From Burkholderiales bacterium (GTDB lineage Bacteria; Pseudomonadota; Gammaproteobacteria; Burkholderiales; Burkholderiaceae_B): a stretch of 40,065 nt of DNA. This document shows, piece after piece, positions 29,207 through 37,805 of the stretch (positions are counted from its first letter, which is position 1; every line of letters begins with the position of its first letter). A program made the position numbers and the translations under genes. The stretch spans positions 1-40,065 of the forward strand of contig JAJTEM010000023.1 in assembly GCA_021299735.1 (NCBI GenBank). The letters are read 5' to 3'. Under the pieces are notes generated by a model, which searched no databases, was not told the DNA's origin, and saw only the letters and a list, made by a program, of their open reading frames with translations.

Positions 29207-29586
29207 TGCTGCACTTCTTTAGCCAAATTCTGAAACATCGTATCTCCGCGACTTTTCACAAAATCATATACTTGGTCGGCCAGTTTCTCATCATAGGTGT
29301 GACTCGAAAGGTTACGCATTCGCTGTGCCTCACTCCAAGCGTTGCCATCATGTATAAGCCCAGCTACTAGAGCCTCTTTAAAAACATCACGAGGATTCAA
29401 GGCCACGATACCCAAAATCTCCAGCCGAAGCTTCAAGGTTTTCCAGGCCAGTTCCCAACAAAACTCAAAGCGTTGAATAACCGAATCTCGAATGAAGGAA
29501 TCCACGGGCTGCGCACAGGCCTCGGTCAGCCGTTGACTTGCTTTTATAAAATCAGCAGATCTTTCATTCAAACGTTCCATATTCAT
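29191..29586 (-). CDS. HEPN-domain toxin of a HepT/MntA-type pair (copy 2)
   Basis: This 131-residue protein is a clear paralogue of the HEPN toxin at 24154. They share IQRFEF, ELxxKxLKxxLE and SHTYDE, and here the RX4HXY motif reads RNLSSHTY. ATG 29586 is placed with GGAAGG about 7 bases upstream, and the manC stop codon ends only one base before it, so translation is probably coupled to manC; ATG 29580 is an alternative. The order is toxin then antitoxin, as in copy 1. Confidence 0.87.
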   Translation of the reverse strand: MNMERLNERSADFIKASQRLTEACAQPVDSFIRDSVIQRFEFCWELAWKTLKLRLEILGIVALNPRDVFKEALVAGLIHDGNAWSEAQRMRNLSSHTYDEKLADQVYDFVKSRGDTMFQNLAKEVQQWSQN

Positions 29587-29587
29587 C

Positions 29588-31075
29588 CTATGCCCTTCCA
29601 TACACATCATCAAAGCGCACAATGTCGTCTTCCTCAAGGTAGTCGCCACTTTGCACTTCAATCATCACCAGGTTCAGCACACCCGGGTTCACCAGGCGGT
29701 GCCGATTGCCGGCAGGTATGTAGGTAGATTCATTCTTGCGCACCAAAAACACATTCTCGCCATTGGTTACTTCAGCGGTACCGCTGACCACTATCCAGTG
29801 TTCGCTTCGGTGGTGGTGCATTTGCAAACTTAAGGATGCGCCCGGCTTTACTTCAATGCGTTTAATTTTGTAGCCTGCGGAATCTTCAAGCACAGTGTAG
29901 GTGCCCCAAGGGCGGTGCACTGTGGGGTGCAAATTCACCAGTTCGCTGCCCTGCGCCTTCAGGGTTTCAACCACTTTTTTAACATCTTGGTGGCGGCTTT
30001 TGTCGGCAACCAGCAAAGCATCGGCTGTATCTACAATCAACAGGTTTTCAACGCCCAGTGTGGCTACTGCACGGTTGCCCAAACGCACGTGGGTGTTGTT
30101 GCTGTCAATTGAAATAAGCTGGCCCGCGCCTTCCTGTTGCACTGTGTTGCCCAGTGTATCGGGTGTGCATTGCTCGGCCAGTGCGGTCCAGCTGCCAATG
30201 TCGCTCCACTGAAAACTGGCTGCAACCACTGCCACGTTGCTTGCTTTTTCCATTACAGCGTAGTCAATGCTGATGTCGGGCAACTTCGCAAATTCATTTT
30301 TATCAAAAGTAAAAACACTGCCATTGGCCTTGGTGTTTTTGCTTTCCTTTGCACCGCCCCACACTGCTTTGGCCTGACTGGCCACAGCAGGTTCATTCTG
30401 TTCCAAAGCCTGCAGCAAGTTGCCTGCACCAAGCGCAAACATGCCACCATTCCACACGTATTGGCCGCTGGCCAAATATTCCATGGCCAGCTCAAGCTTG
30501 GGCTTTTCAACAAAACGCTTCACTGCAAATGCACCGTTAATTTCATCGACTGGCGCACCTTGCTGTATGTAACCAAAACCGGTTTCTGGCGTGCTGGGCG
30601 TAATACCAAAACAAGTTAGCCAACCCTTGCGCGCTGCGGCCACGGCTTGCTGCGCAACACGTACAAATTCAGCCACAGGGTTAATTAAATGGTCAGCAGG
30701 CAATACCAACAGCACCGGGTTTTCACCAGGGTAACGGGCTTGCGCCCACTGCGCCGCCAATGCAATTGCAGGTGCGGTGTTGCGGCCTTGGGGTTCCAGC
30801 AACTGGTGCAAGGCCATGCCACCGCCTTCGCTGTTCAACACAGGCATGCATTCGTCTTGCAACAAAAATTGATAGCTTTCATTGCTGACCAACAACACAT
30901 CGGTAGAAGAAGCAACCTTGGCCACCGCCGCTGCACGCCGCACAGTTTGCGCAATCAGGCTTTCAGCACCCACTTTCAAAAAGGGCTTCGGAAAATTTTT
31001 GCGCGACAAAGGCCACAAACGGGTGCCGGCGCCGCCGCATAGAATGACTGGAATTACTCGGGTGCTATTGCTCAT
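29588..31075 (-). CDS. manC: Mannose-1-phosphate guanylyltransferase / mannose-6-phosphate isomerase
   Basis: ManC forms GDP-mannose from GTP and mannose-1-phosphate. The long form seen here (495 residues) also has a C-terminal cupin domain with phosphomannose isomerase activity. The N-terminus has ILCGGAGTRLWPLSRKNFPK, and the cupin has MHHHRSEHWIVVSGTAEV and YIPAGNRHRLVNPG. The ATG at 31075 fits the family start and has AGG 7 bases upstream; the frame extends further but into unrelated residues. It lies 13 bases after the AAA/DUF4143 gene and supplies substrate for Gmd. No phosphomannomutase gene is in the window. Confidence 0.95.
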   Translation of the reverse strand: MSNSTRVIPVILCGGAGTRLWPLSRKNFPKPFLKVGAESLIAQTVRRAAAVAKVASSTDVLLVSNESYQFLLQDECMPVLNSEGGGMALHQLLEPQGRNTAPAIALAAQWAQARYPGENPVLLVLPADHLINPVAEFVRVAQQAVAAARKGWLTCFGITPSTPETGFGYIQQGAPVDEINGAFAVKRFVEKPKLELAMEYLASGQYVWNGGMFALGAGNLLQALEQNEPAVASQAKAVWGGAKESKNTKANGSVFTFDKNEFAKLPDISIDYAVMEKASNVAVVAASFQWSDIGSWTALAEQCTPDTLGNTVQQEGAGQLISIDSNNTHVRLGNRAVATLGVENLLIVDTADALLVADKSRHQDVKKVVETLKAQGSELVNLHPTVHRPWGTYTVLEDSAGYKIKRIEVKPGASLSLQMHHHRSEHWIVVSGTAEVTNGENVFLVRKNESTYIPAGNRHRLVNPGVLNLVMIEVQSGDYLEEDDIVRFDDVYGRA

Positions 31076-31088
31076 GTTTAACCTGTTG

Positions 31089-32249
31089 TCAAAGTTTATC
31101 CAAGGCATCTGTCCATGCCAGCACTTCGCCTTGGCTGCGACTGCTACTTTCTTCACCGCCGTAAATTACGGTTGAACGTGCAGCCTGCGGATTCAATTTC
31201 TCAAATTTCGTTAATTGTTTAAACCAGTCAGGGCTAAATGTCGCACCCGACTTTATTTCATAACTTTCAAAAACCCCATCACGCTGGGCAAGTAAATCTA
31301 CTTCCTGCCCAGCTGAATCGCGCCAAAAATAAATGCCTGCTTGCTGCCCTTTGTTTAGCGCCGATTTGTAGGCTTCAACAACCATCATGGTTTCAAATAT
31401 TTGCCCACGCAGCGGGTGTGTATTCAACACAGCAGCGGAATGAATTCCCAGTAACCAACACAACAAACCCGTATCCAGAAAGTAAAGCTTGGGTGTTTTT
31501 ACCAAACGCTTACCAAAGTTTTCAAAATACGGCTGCAGGCGCATTACCAGGTAGCTGGCTTCCAACACGCCAATCCATTCCCTTGCTGTTACCGCACTAA
31601 CACCAGCATCGGCACCCAAAGCGCTCAAATTCAAAAGCTGCCCTGAACGCGCTGCAGCCAAGCGCAAAAAACGCTGAAAAAGCTGCAAGTCTTTAATTTG
31701 CAGCAACTGCCGAACATCACGCTCTACATAGGTGGCCACATAGTTGGCAAACCAGTCTTGTGGCAACAACTCTCTGCTGTACAAGGCCGGGTAATGGCCT
31801 TTCAGCATCATTTCATCCAGGCCGTTTGGCAACTGCCCGGCTTGGCGCAACTCTAATCCCTGCAAGGGCAACAATTCAACACGCCCAACCCTGCCAGCCA
31901 AAGATTGCGTAATGTGCCGCACCAAATCAAATTGCTGCGAGCCAGTCAAAATGAAATCGCCCATGCGCTGGCGTTCATCGACCAAACCCTGAAGCCAGGA
32001 CAACAAGGCAGGTACACGCTGTACTTCATCAATAATCGCACCGTCGGCAAACTGCGCCAAAAACCGCTTGGGGTCGTCGCTTGCAAACAGCCGTTGCTCC
32101 GGGTTTTCAAGCGACACATACGGCTTACCCGGAAACAATTGCCGGGTTAAGGTTGTTTTTCCCGACTGCCTTGGCCCCGTAATTGCCACCACCGGGAAGC
32201 CTTTGGCAAGGCGCTGAACCGCACTGGAAGCCAGCCTTGGAATAATCAT
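31089..32249 (-). CDS. AAA-family ATPase with DUF4143 domain
   Basis: This 386-residue protein has an AAA_14-type ATPase with Walker A GPRQSGKT (residues 25-32) and Walker B GAIIDEVQR. It then has the DUF4143 region, which includes VERDVRQL and the C-terminal segment FWRDSAGQEVDLLAQRDG, a pattern resembling a restriction-like nuclease fold core. Such proteins are common accessory genes; their function is unclear. It sits between gmm and manC on the same strand (74 and 13 bases) and has no evident link to sugar synthesis, so it is likely an insertion into the operon. Confidence 0.88.
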   Translation of the reverse strand: MIIPRLASSAVQRLAKGFPVVAITGPRQSGKTTLTRQLFPGKPYVSLENPEQRLFASDDPKRFLAQFADGAIIDEVQRVPALLSWLQGLVDERQRMGDFILTGSQQFDLVRHITQSLAGRVGRVELLPLQGLELRQAGQLPNGLDEMMLKGHYPALYSRELLPQDWFANYVATYVERDVRQLLQIKDLQLFQRFLRLAAARSGQLLNLSALGADAGVSAVTAREWIGVLEASYLVMRLQPYFENFGKRLVKTPKLYFLDTGLLCWLLGIHSAAVLNTHPLRGQIFETMMVVEAYKSALNKGQQAGIYFWRDSAGQEVDLLAQRDGVFESYEIKSGATFSPDWFKQLTKFEKLNPQAARSTVIYGGEESSSRSQGEVLAWTDALDKL

Positions 32250-32323
32250 GCTAATTTAAAGTTGTAACTTAGATTTGCACATATTAAGACCAACACTGGT
32301 TTTAGTCCACATTCACACTAGTT

Positions 32324-32815
32324 TCACAACTGCACCTGAAAGTATGCCTTCGTGTATTTATGCACCTGCGGGTTATTCAACAACTCAGCCACAGGCATCC
32401 ACACATATTCCTTGTGCTGGGCTTTGGGCAAATTCTGCACACCCACCAAACCCGGCAAATGCTGCTCAGCATTCAAGCGGTGGGCCAACACCACATAATG
32501 GGTGCCAACACCTTCAATACCCGCAAAATTGTCAGTGTAGTGGTGTTCATACACCCCATCAAACAGGGCTTTGCTTCTTGTTTCGGTGATTACACCCAGC
32601 TCGTCAAACACCACCCGCTCAAAAGCCTGCTGCAGGGTTTCACCCTTGCGTACCACACCGCCTGGCACAAACCAGCAGTGCTGCGCGGGCTTGTTGTTTC
32701 GCCAACCCAGCAGCACTTTACCTTGAGCATCGGTAATAATCAGATCGATTGATACCAAAGGGGTTCGCTCGACTACCTCGAACCACTGATACGTGGGCAA
32801 CATGCTCAAAGCCAA
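32324..32815 (-). CDS. gmm: GDP-mannose mannosyl hydrolase (Nudix)
   Basis: Gmm/WcaH hydrolyses GDP-mannose to GDP and mannose and is often found in GDP-mannose-derived sugar clusters. The 163-residue protein has TPLVSIDLII and a modified Nudix box (GGVVRKGETLQQAFERVVFDE) lacking one canonical glutamate, as is typical of this subfamily, plus HYTDNF. A TTG at 32815 has CGAGG 5 bases upstream; ATG 32803 would drop four residues and has a poorer site. It follows colD by 13 bases. Confidence 0.9.
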   Translation of the reverse strand: MALSMLPTYQWFEVVERTPLVSIDLIITDAQGKVLLGWRNNKPAQHCWFVPGGVVRKGETLQQAFERVVFDELGVITETRSKALFDGVYEHHYTDNFAGIEGVGTHYVVLAHRLNAEQHLPGLVGVQNLPKAQHKEYVWMPVAELLNNPQVHKYTKAYFQVQL

Positions 32816-32828
32816 GCTAGCCTCGCAA

Positions 32829-34004
32829 TTAAAACGACAATGTTTTTTTCAAATCATCAATCGCTTCATGCAAGGGGTAGTGGTGGTTTCCAATAAACAA
32901 ACCTTTGGTATCCAGGTAATCTGCATTGCTCAACTGGCCATGAATTTCATGGTTGAAGTATTTCACCACTTCATTTTTGGCAAAGTTACCCGCCACAATC
33001 GGCCTGCACTCGAACCCACCCGCATTCAGTTTCCCGATCAAATCAGCGCGTGTTAAAGCTGATCCGGGGCGAATAATCAAACTGAAGCCAAACCAGCTGC
33101 TGCAACCTGTTTCCTGTTGAATCAACACGTGGGGGTTATTTGCCAAAGCATCTTGTACCAAGGCACCATTTTTACGGCGGTTTTCAATCAGGCTTGGCAA
33201 TTTTTTCAACTGCTCAATACCCAAGGCACCGCTCAACTCCAGCGGCCGTACGTTGTAACCGGGCAGCACAAACTTGAAGCTTTCCTCAAAGGGATCATCG
33301 CTTTTCACGCCTGTCACTTTGTTGTGCTTGGGCAAATTGCGGGTCCAGCCATGCGCACGAATGGACAACAAAATGTGGTAAAGCTCTTCGTCGTCGGTGG
33401 TAATCATTCCACCTTCCATGGTGGAAATGTGGTGCGAGAAAAACGAACTGAAACTGCCCATGACACCAAATGTACCGGCCTGCTTCCCTTCGAAAGTTGC
33501 GCCCATGGATTCGCAGTTGTCTTCCATCAACACAATATTGCGCGTACCAATCAACTTCTTGATTGCTGCAAAATCATTGGGGTTACCCAGAAGGTTCACC
33601 GCAAAAATCAAACGGGTTTTGTCAGTAATTGCACTGGCCAAGGCATTCAAATCAAAGTTCAAGGTATTCAGGTCGATATCGACAAACTTCACCTTCAAAT
33701 CATATTGCTGCAAGGGGTGGTAGGTTGTGCTCCAGGAAACTGCAGGCACAATCACTTCGTCGCCAGCCTTCAATTTCAGCGCTTCATTTTTTGTAAAAAA
33801 CAAAGCTGCCACCATCAGCAGGTTGGCTGATGAACCTGAATTCACCATCACTGCATATTGGCTACCGAAGTATTCAGCAAACGCTTTTTCATAGGCCAGC
33901 ACTTGCGCGCCCATGGTGAACATGCCAGAAGCGATTACCTTCTGCATGGTTTCGTATTCTGCGTTGTCCCAGGTTGTAGTTGCCAAAGGGTATTTGAAGC
34001 TCAT
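32829..34004 (-). CDS. colD: GDP-4-keto-6-deoxy-D-mannose 3-dehydratase
   Basis: ColD is a PLP-dependent enzyme of the aminotransferase fold that removes the C3 hydroxyl from GDP-4-keto-6-deoxymannose. In true aminotransferases a lysine binds PLP; here the position is a histidine, in SFFSHHISTMEGG (His192, matching the catalytic histidine of E. coli ColD). The whole 391-residue sequence agrees with ColD throughout: YPLATTTWD, VNSGSSANLLM, AVSWSTTYHPLQQY, AHGWTRNLPK, ESFKFVLPGYNVRPLE, and GNFAKNEVVKYF. The start overlaps the colC stop by four bases (ATGA). With Gmd and ColC it makes GDP-L-colitose. Confidence 0.94.
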   Translation of the reverse strand: MSFKYPLATTTWDNAEYETMQKVIASGMFTMGAQVLAYEKAFAEYFGSQYAVMVNSGSSANLLMVAALFFTKNEALKLKAGDEVIVPAVSWSTTYHPLQQYDLKVKFVDIDLNTLNFDLNALASAITDKTRLIFAVNLLGNPNDFAAIKKLIGTRNIVLMEDNCESMGATFEGKQAGTFGVMGSFSSFFSHHISTMEGGMITTDDEELYHILLSIRAHGWTRNLPKHNKVTGVKSDDPFEESFKFVLPGYNVRPLELSGALGIEQLKKLPSLIENRRKNGALVQDALANNPHVLIQQETGCSSWFGFSLIIRPGSALTRADLIGKLNAGGFECRPIVAGNFAKNEVVKYFNHEIHGQLSNADYLDTKGLFIGNHHYPLHEAIDDLKKTLSF

Positions 34005-34927
34005 GCTTGCACCGTTTCCAAATAAAAGTTGTAAGTTTTTTCCAGACCCTGCTGCAGGGTGTGTTTCGGGGCCCAGCCCCAGGCAGTTTGTGCGGTTACA
34101 TCCACCATTTTTCGCTTCATGCCAACGGGCTTGCTTAAATCGTGTTCGAAGTTACCCTGCCACCCCAGCACGCGGGCCGTTACCTCGTAATACTCATTCA
34201 CCGTGTGGTCGTGGCCCAAGCCCAGGTTCATCACTGCAGGCATTGAATCAAAATGTCCAAGTGCGTAAACCACCGCATCGGCCACATCGCCCGCATACAT
34301 GAATTCACGGCGCGCCGTTCCATTTCCCCAAATATCCACCGCATTCAAACCATTCACCTTGGCCATGTGCACCTTGTGAATAATGGCGGGAATAAGGTGA
34401 GAATGTTTGGGGTCGAATTTGTCGTGTCGGCCGTACAAATTACAAGGCACCATGGTTTTGTACATAAAGCCTGCCTCGCTTCTTGAAATGTATTCACACA
34501 GCCGTGTGCTTACAATTTTCGCAATCGCATAACCTTCGTTCGTGGGTTCCGGTGCACCAGTCAGTATCAGGTTTTCAGCCAAAGGGCTTTCGGCCTGTGC
34601 GGGGTACATACAACTGCTGGCCATGTTCAGCAGCCTTGTTACACCCGCCTCGCGCGCAGCCATAATTACGTTGCGGCCTATATCCAGGTTTTCAACCAGA
34701 AACTCCACGGGGTGCGCCATATTGGCTTGTATGCCACCCACCCTGCCCGCTGCATGCACAACAAAATCGGGTTTGTGCTGCTCAAAATATTCCAGCACCT
34801 TCGCATAACTGGCCAAATCAAGTTCACCGCGCGCGGGTGCCAATACCTGCACACCCGGCAACGCCGCCAGCGCTTCCTGAATGTTGCGGCCAACCATTCC
34901 GTTGCCGCCAGTAATTAATAATTTCAT
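34001..34927 (-). CDS. colC: GDP-L-colitose synthase (epimerase/reductase)
   Basis: This 308-residue short-chain dehydrogenase is close to GDP-L-fucose synthase. It has the nucleotide-binding GGNGMVG, the catalytic serine/cysteine region MASSCMYP, and Y133-x3-K137 in EGYAIAK. By sequence alone it could be Fcl or ColC. The immediate coupling to colD (four-base overlap) makes ColC, which epimerises C5 and reduces C4 of the ColD product, much more likely. It lies 23 bases after gmd. Confidence 0.82.
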   Translation of the reverse strand: MKLLITGGNGMVGRNIQEALAALPGVQVLAPARGELDLASYAKVLEYFEQHKPDFVVHAAGRVGGIQANMAHPVEFLVENLDIGRNVIMAAREAGVTRLLNMASSCMYPAQAESPLAENLILTGAPEPTNEGYAIAKIVSTRLCEYISRSEAGFMYKTMVPCNLYGRHDKFDPKHSHLIPAIIHKVHMAKVNGLNAVDIWGNGTARREFMYAGDVADAVVYALGHFDSMPAVMNLGLGHDHTVNEYYEVTARVLGWQGNFEHDLSKPVGMKRKMVDVTAQTAWGWAPKHTLQQGLEKTYNFYLETVQA

Positions 34928-34950
34928 TTCGTTGAAGTCCAGGAAATCGA

Positions 34951-36081
34951 TTAACGTTCAACACTAATTTGAACGTCGTAGCCATGTTGCTTCAACAAGG
35001 CATGGCGCTTGGCACTTTCCAAATCAACGGCCACCATTTCGCGCACCATTTCCTGCAAGGTAATTTTGGGGGTCCAACCCAATTTTTGCTTGGCCTTGGT
35101 GGGGTCGCCCAACAGTGTTTCCACTTCTGCGGGGCGGAAGTAGCGCGGGTCCACTTGCACCACCACATCACCCACTTTCAGTGCAGGCGCTTTGCTGCCT
35201 TCAATCGCAACCACCACACCTTTTTCGTTCACACCACTGCCTTCCCACTTCAGCGTAATGCCCAATTCAGCTGCGCTCATTTCAATAAACTGGCGCACGG
35301 TGTATTGCACGCCGGTGGCAATCACGAAATCTTCGGGTGCGTTCTGTTGCAGCATCAACCACTGCATTTCAACATAGTCTTTCGCATGGCCCCAATCGCG
35401 CAGCGCGTCCATATTGCCCATGTAAAGGCACTTTTCAAGGCCCACCGCAATATTGGAAATACCCCGGGTTACCTTTCGGGTTACAAAAGTTTCGCCACGG
35501 CGCGGGCTTTCATGGTTAAACAAAATACCGTTACAGGCATAAATACCGTAGCTCTCGCGGTAGTTCACGGTGATCCAGTAGGCGTACATTTTTGCCACCG
35601 CGTAGGGGCTGCGCGGGTAAAAAGGCGTGGTTTCCTTTTGTGGAATTTCCTGCACCAAACCATACAGTTCAGAAGTACTGGCCTGGTAAAAACGGGTTTT
35701 CTTTTCAAGGCCCAAAAAGCGAATTGCCTCCAGCAGGCGCAGTGTGCCCATGGCATCTACATCGGCGGTGTACTCAGGGGCCTCGAAACTAACAGCCACA
35801 TGGCTTTGCGCGCCCAGGTTGTACACCTCGTCGGGTTGTACCTGTTGAATAATCCGGGTCAGGTTAGAACTGTCGGTAAGGTCGCCGTAGTGAAGAATCA
35901 GCTTGGGGTTTTCAACATGCGGGTCTTCAAAAATATGGTCAATGCGCTGCGTGTTGAATAGCGATGCACGGCGCTTGATACCGTGTACTTCATAGCCTTT
36001 GGCCAGCAAAAATTCTGCCAAATACGAACCATCTTGCCCGGTAATGCCGGTGATTAACGCTACTTTCGCTTCTTTTGCCAT
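34951..36081 (-). CDS. gmd: GDP-mannose 4,6-dehydratase
   Basis: Gmd converts GDP-D-mannose to GDP-4-keto-6-deoxy-D-mannose. The 376-residue product has the NADP-binding [19 protein letters not shown], the HGIKRRAS loop, the catalytic STSELYG and YAVAK, and [13 protein letters not shown] 36081 gives the family N-terminus; a TTG 30 bases upstream is in frame but adds a tail the family lacks. It is the first gene of the GDP-sugar operon. Divergent from it is the Fic-like gene, with about 240 bases between the start codons. Confidence 0.95.
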   Translation of the reverse strand: MAKEAKVALITGITGQDGSYLAEFLLAKGYEVHGIKRRASLFNTQRIDHIFEDPHVENPKLILHYGDLTDSSNLTRIIQQVQPDEVYNLGAQSHVAVSFEAPEYTADVDAMGTLRLLEAIRFLGLEKKTRFYQASTSELYGLVQEIPQKETTPFYPRSPYAVAKMYAYWITVNYRESYGIYACNGILFNHESPRRGETFVTRKVTRGISNIAVGLEKCLYMGNMDALRDWGHAKDYVEMQWLMLQQNAPEDFVIATGVQYTVRQFIEMSAAELGITLKWEGSGVNEKGVVVAIEGSKAPALKVGDVVVQVDPRYFRPAEVETLLGDPTKAKQKLGWTPKITLQEMVREMVAVDLESAKRHALLKQHGYDVQISVER

Positions 36082-36230
36082 TGCTTGGTGCCTTGCTGTA
36101 AATGAATTCAAAGCGAAAGCTTAAAGCGCTGCGGTTAAAACACCAAGTAAGGCGGCAACAATTTTCGTATTAAATAATCATCAAAATGCAAGTAAACGTC
36201 ATTTATGCTTATTTTTGCAACCATTAAACC

Positions 36231-36320
36231 GCGCCAAACAATTGGCGCTATTCATTTAATTGCGCCATAATAACGCCAAAACCGCGCCACACTATGGCAA
36301 ACCACAAAGTAATTGCGCCA
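36231..36320 (+). promoter_or_regulatory. Phased array of GCGCCA sites before the Fic-like gene
   Basis: GCGCCA starts at 36231, 36262, 36284 and 36315, with ACGCCA at 36273, so the spacings are 31, 11, 11 and 31 bases. An inverted copy (TGGCGC, 36243-36248) pairs with the first to form a 7-bp perfect inverted repeat, GCGCCAA-ACAA-TTGGCGC. The array ends 5 bases before the preferred Fic start. The near-integral helical spacing suggests cooperative binding, plausibly by the winged-helix domain of the Fic protein itself. Confidence 0.6.
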
Positions 36321-36325
36321 ACACC

Positions 36326-37699
36326 ATGCCCAACCAAGCCGCTATATATCGCAGCATTATCGAAAACCCACAGGGCCTCGGCCTTCAAGAATTGCTGGCA
36401 CTGCACCCGCAACTTTCCCGCCGCACAGCACAACGAATAATTAGCGAAATGATTCAGGCCGGCTCAATTACAGCCCTAGGTGCAGCGCGTGCCCGCAAAT
36501 ACCATGCTGCCAACAATCAAAAAAATATGCTTAGGGCCAGCGAGCAAAATTACCTTGCAAACAGCACCTCGTTTCCACAACACATTCCCGTATCAGCTGA
36601 CAGCGCCGATATTCTGGCCTACATCGACCAGCCCGTTCACGCCAGAAAACCAGTGGGCTACCAAAGGGACTTTCTGGCCAGCTACCAACCCAACGAAACT
36701 TTTTATTTGCCTGCCACCCTGCGCCAACAGCTTTACCGCATAGGCAACACATCGAAAACCAATATGCCGGCAGGCACCTACAGCCGGGCAATTCTTAACC
36801 GCTTGCTTATTGATTTATCCTGGGCATCCAGCCAGCTGGAGGGCAACACCTACAGCAGGCAAGACACCCGAAAGTTGATTGAGCATGGCAATGCAGCCAC
36901 AGGCAAAGCCGCGCTTGAAACACAAATGATTTTGAACCACAAAACAGCCATTGAACTGCTGGTTCAAAATATTGATACCGCCGCATTCGACCGTTACACC
37001 ATACTGAACCTGCACAGTGCGCTTTCAGAAAACCTGCTGCCCAACCCCGAGGACGAAGGCCGCGTTCGCCAACATGCAGTGGATATCAGCCAAAGCGTTT
37101 ACCGCCCCTTGGCTGCACCACAGCAACTTGAAGAATTGCTGAGCGAACTACTTGCCAAAGCAAATGAGATTACCGATCCGTTCGAGCAATCATTTTTCAT
37201 CATGGTGCATTTGCCCTACCTGCAACCCTTTGCAGACATCAATAAACGCACCTCCCGGCTAGCTGCCAATTTGCCCCTGTTTCGCGCCAACCTGTGCCCA
37301 CTTACTTTTCTGGATGTTCCCGAAGCCGCCTACAGCCGCGCCACCCTGGGCGTGTACGAAATGACGCGCGTTGAATTGCTTCGCGACCTGTATGTGTGGG
37401 CCTATGAAAGGTCGAGCCAGGAATACCTCACCATTACCCAAGAACTGGCCGAACCCAACCCACTGCGCCTTCAATGGCGAGAACTAATTAAAAACACCAT
37501 TCGGCAAGTTGTTTTACAGGCGGGCAACAGCGCATTGGGAATTATTCAACATGCAGTACAAACCCATGTAGAAGCGCAATACCGGGCTGAAGTGCAGGCA
37601 CTAATTATTGAAGAACTTCGCCGCATTCATGAAGGTGTGCTGGCGCGTTATGGCCTGCGGCTGAGTGAATACCAAGCGTGGCTAAAACGTAAGCCCTGA
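36326..37699 (+). CDS. Fic-like protein with N-terminal winged helix; catalytic His replaced
   Basis: This is a 457-residue protein from ATG 36326; the frame is open upstream to TTG 36260. Residues about 5-60 look like a winged helix-turn-helix (LGLQELLALHPQLSRRTAQRIISEM). A Fic domain follows. An inhibitory-type motif SSQLEGN has its glutamate at about 172. The active-site loop reads QPFADINKRTSR from residue 300, where active Fic AMP-transferases have HPFxxGNGRxGR, so the catalytic histidine is a glutamine and one glycine is isoleucine. The motif is preceded by HLPYL. This arrangement may belong to a non-AMPylating subfamily. It is probably autoregulated through the upstream site array. Confidence 0.85.
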   Translation: MPNQAAIYRSIIENPQGLGLQELLALHPQLSRRTAQRIISEMIQAGSITALGAARARKYHAANNQKNMLRASEQNYLANSTSFPQHIPVSADSADILAYIDQPVHARKPVGYQRDFLASYQPNETFYLPATLRQQLYRIGNTSKTNMPAGTYSRAILNRLLIDLSWASSQLEGNTYSRQDTRKLIEHGNAATGKAALETQMILNHKTAIELLVQNIDTAAFDRYTILNLHSALSENLLPNPEDEGRVRQHAVDISQSVYRPLAAPQQLEELLSELLAKANEITDPFEQSFFIMVHLPYLQPFADINKRTSRLAANLPLFRANLCPLTFLDVPEAAYSRATLGVYEMTRVELLRDLYVWAYERSSQEYLTITQELAEPNPLRLQWRELIKNTIRQVVLQAGNSALGIIQHAVQTHVEAQYRAEVQALIIEELRRIHEGVLARYGLRLSEYQAWLKRKP

Positions 37700-37743
37700 A
37701 CGCAGCACCCAGCATTAATTACACAGAAAAACACACTAACTAC

Positions 37744-37773
37744 TTGTTTACAGCAGCGTATTTTGCCTATTAA
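37744..37773 (+). promoter_or_regulatory. Possible promoter of the XRE regulator
   Basis: TTGTTT (37744-37749) and TATTAA (37768-37773) are separated by 18 bases and lie about 35 bases before the ATG at 37806. Match to the sigma-70 consensus is moderate. Confidence 0.3.
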
Positions 37774-37805
37774 TCTGTGCAAATACTGAAAACTTCGTGA
37801 TAATC

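Noticed and set aside
23070..36230. Search for ops or JUMPStart elements that an RfaH-like protein would use
   Set aside because: No GGCGGTAG-type sequence was found upstream of gmd, rfbA, rfbB or rfbC; the target operon is probably elsewhere.
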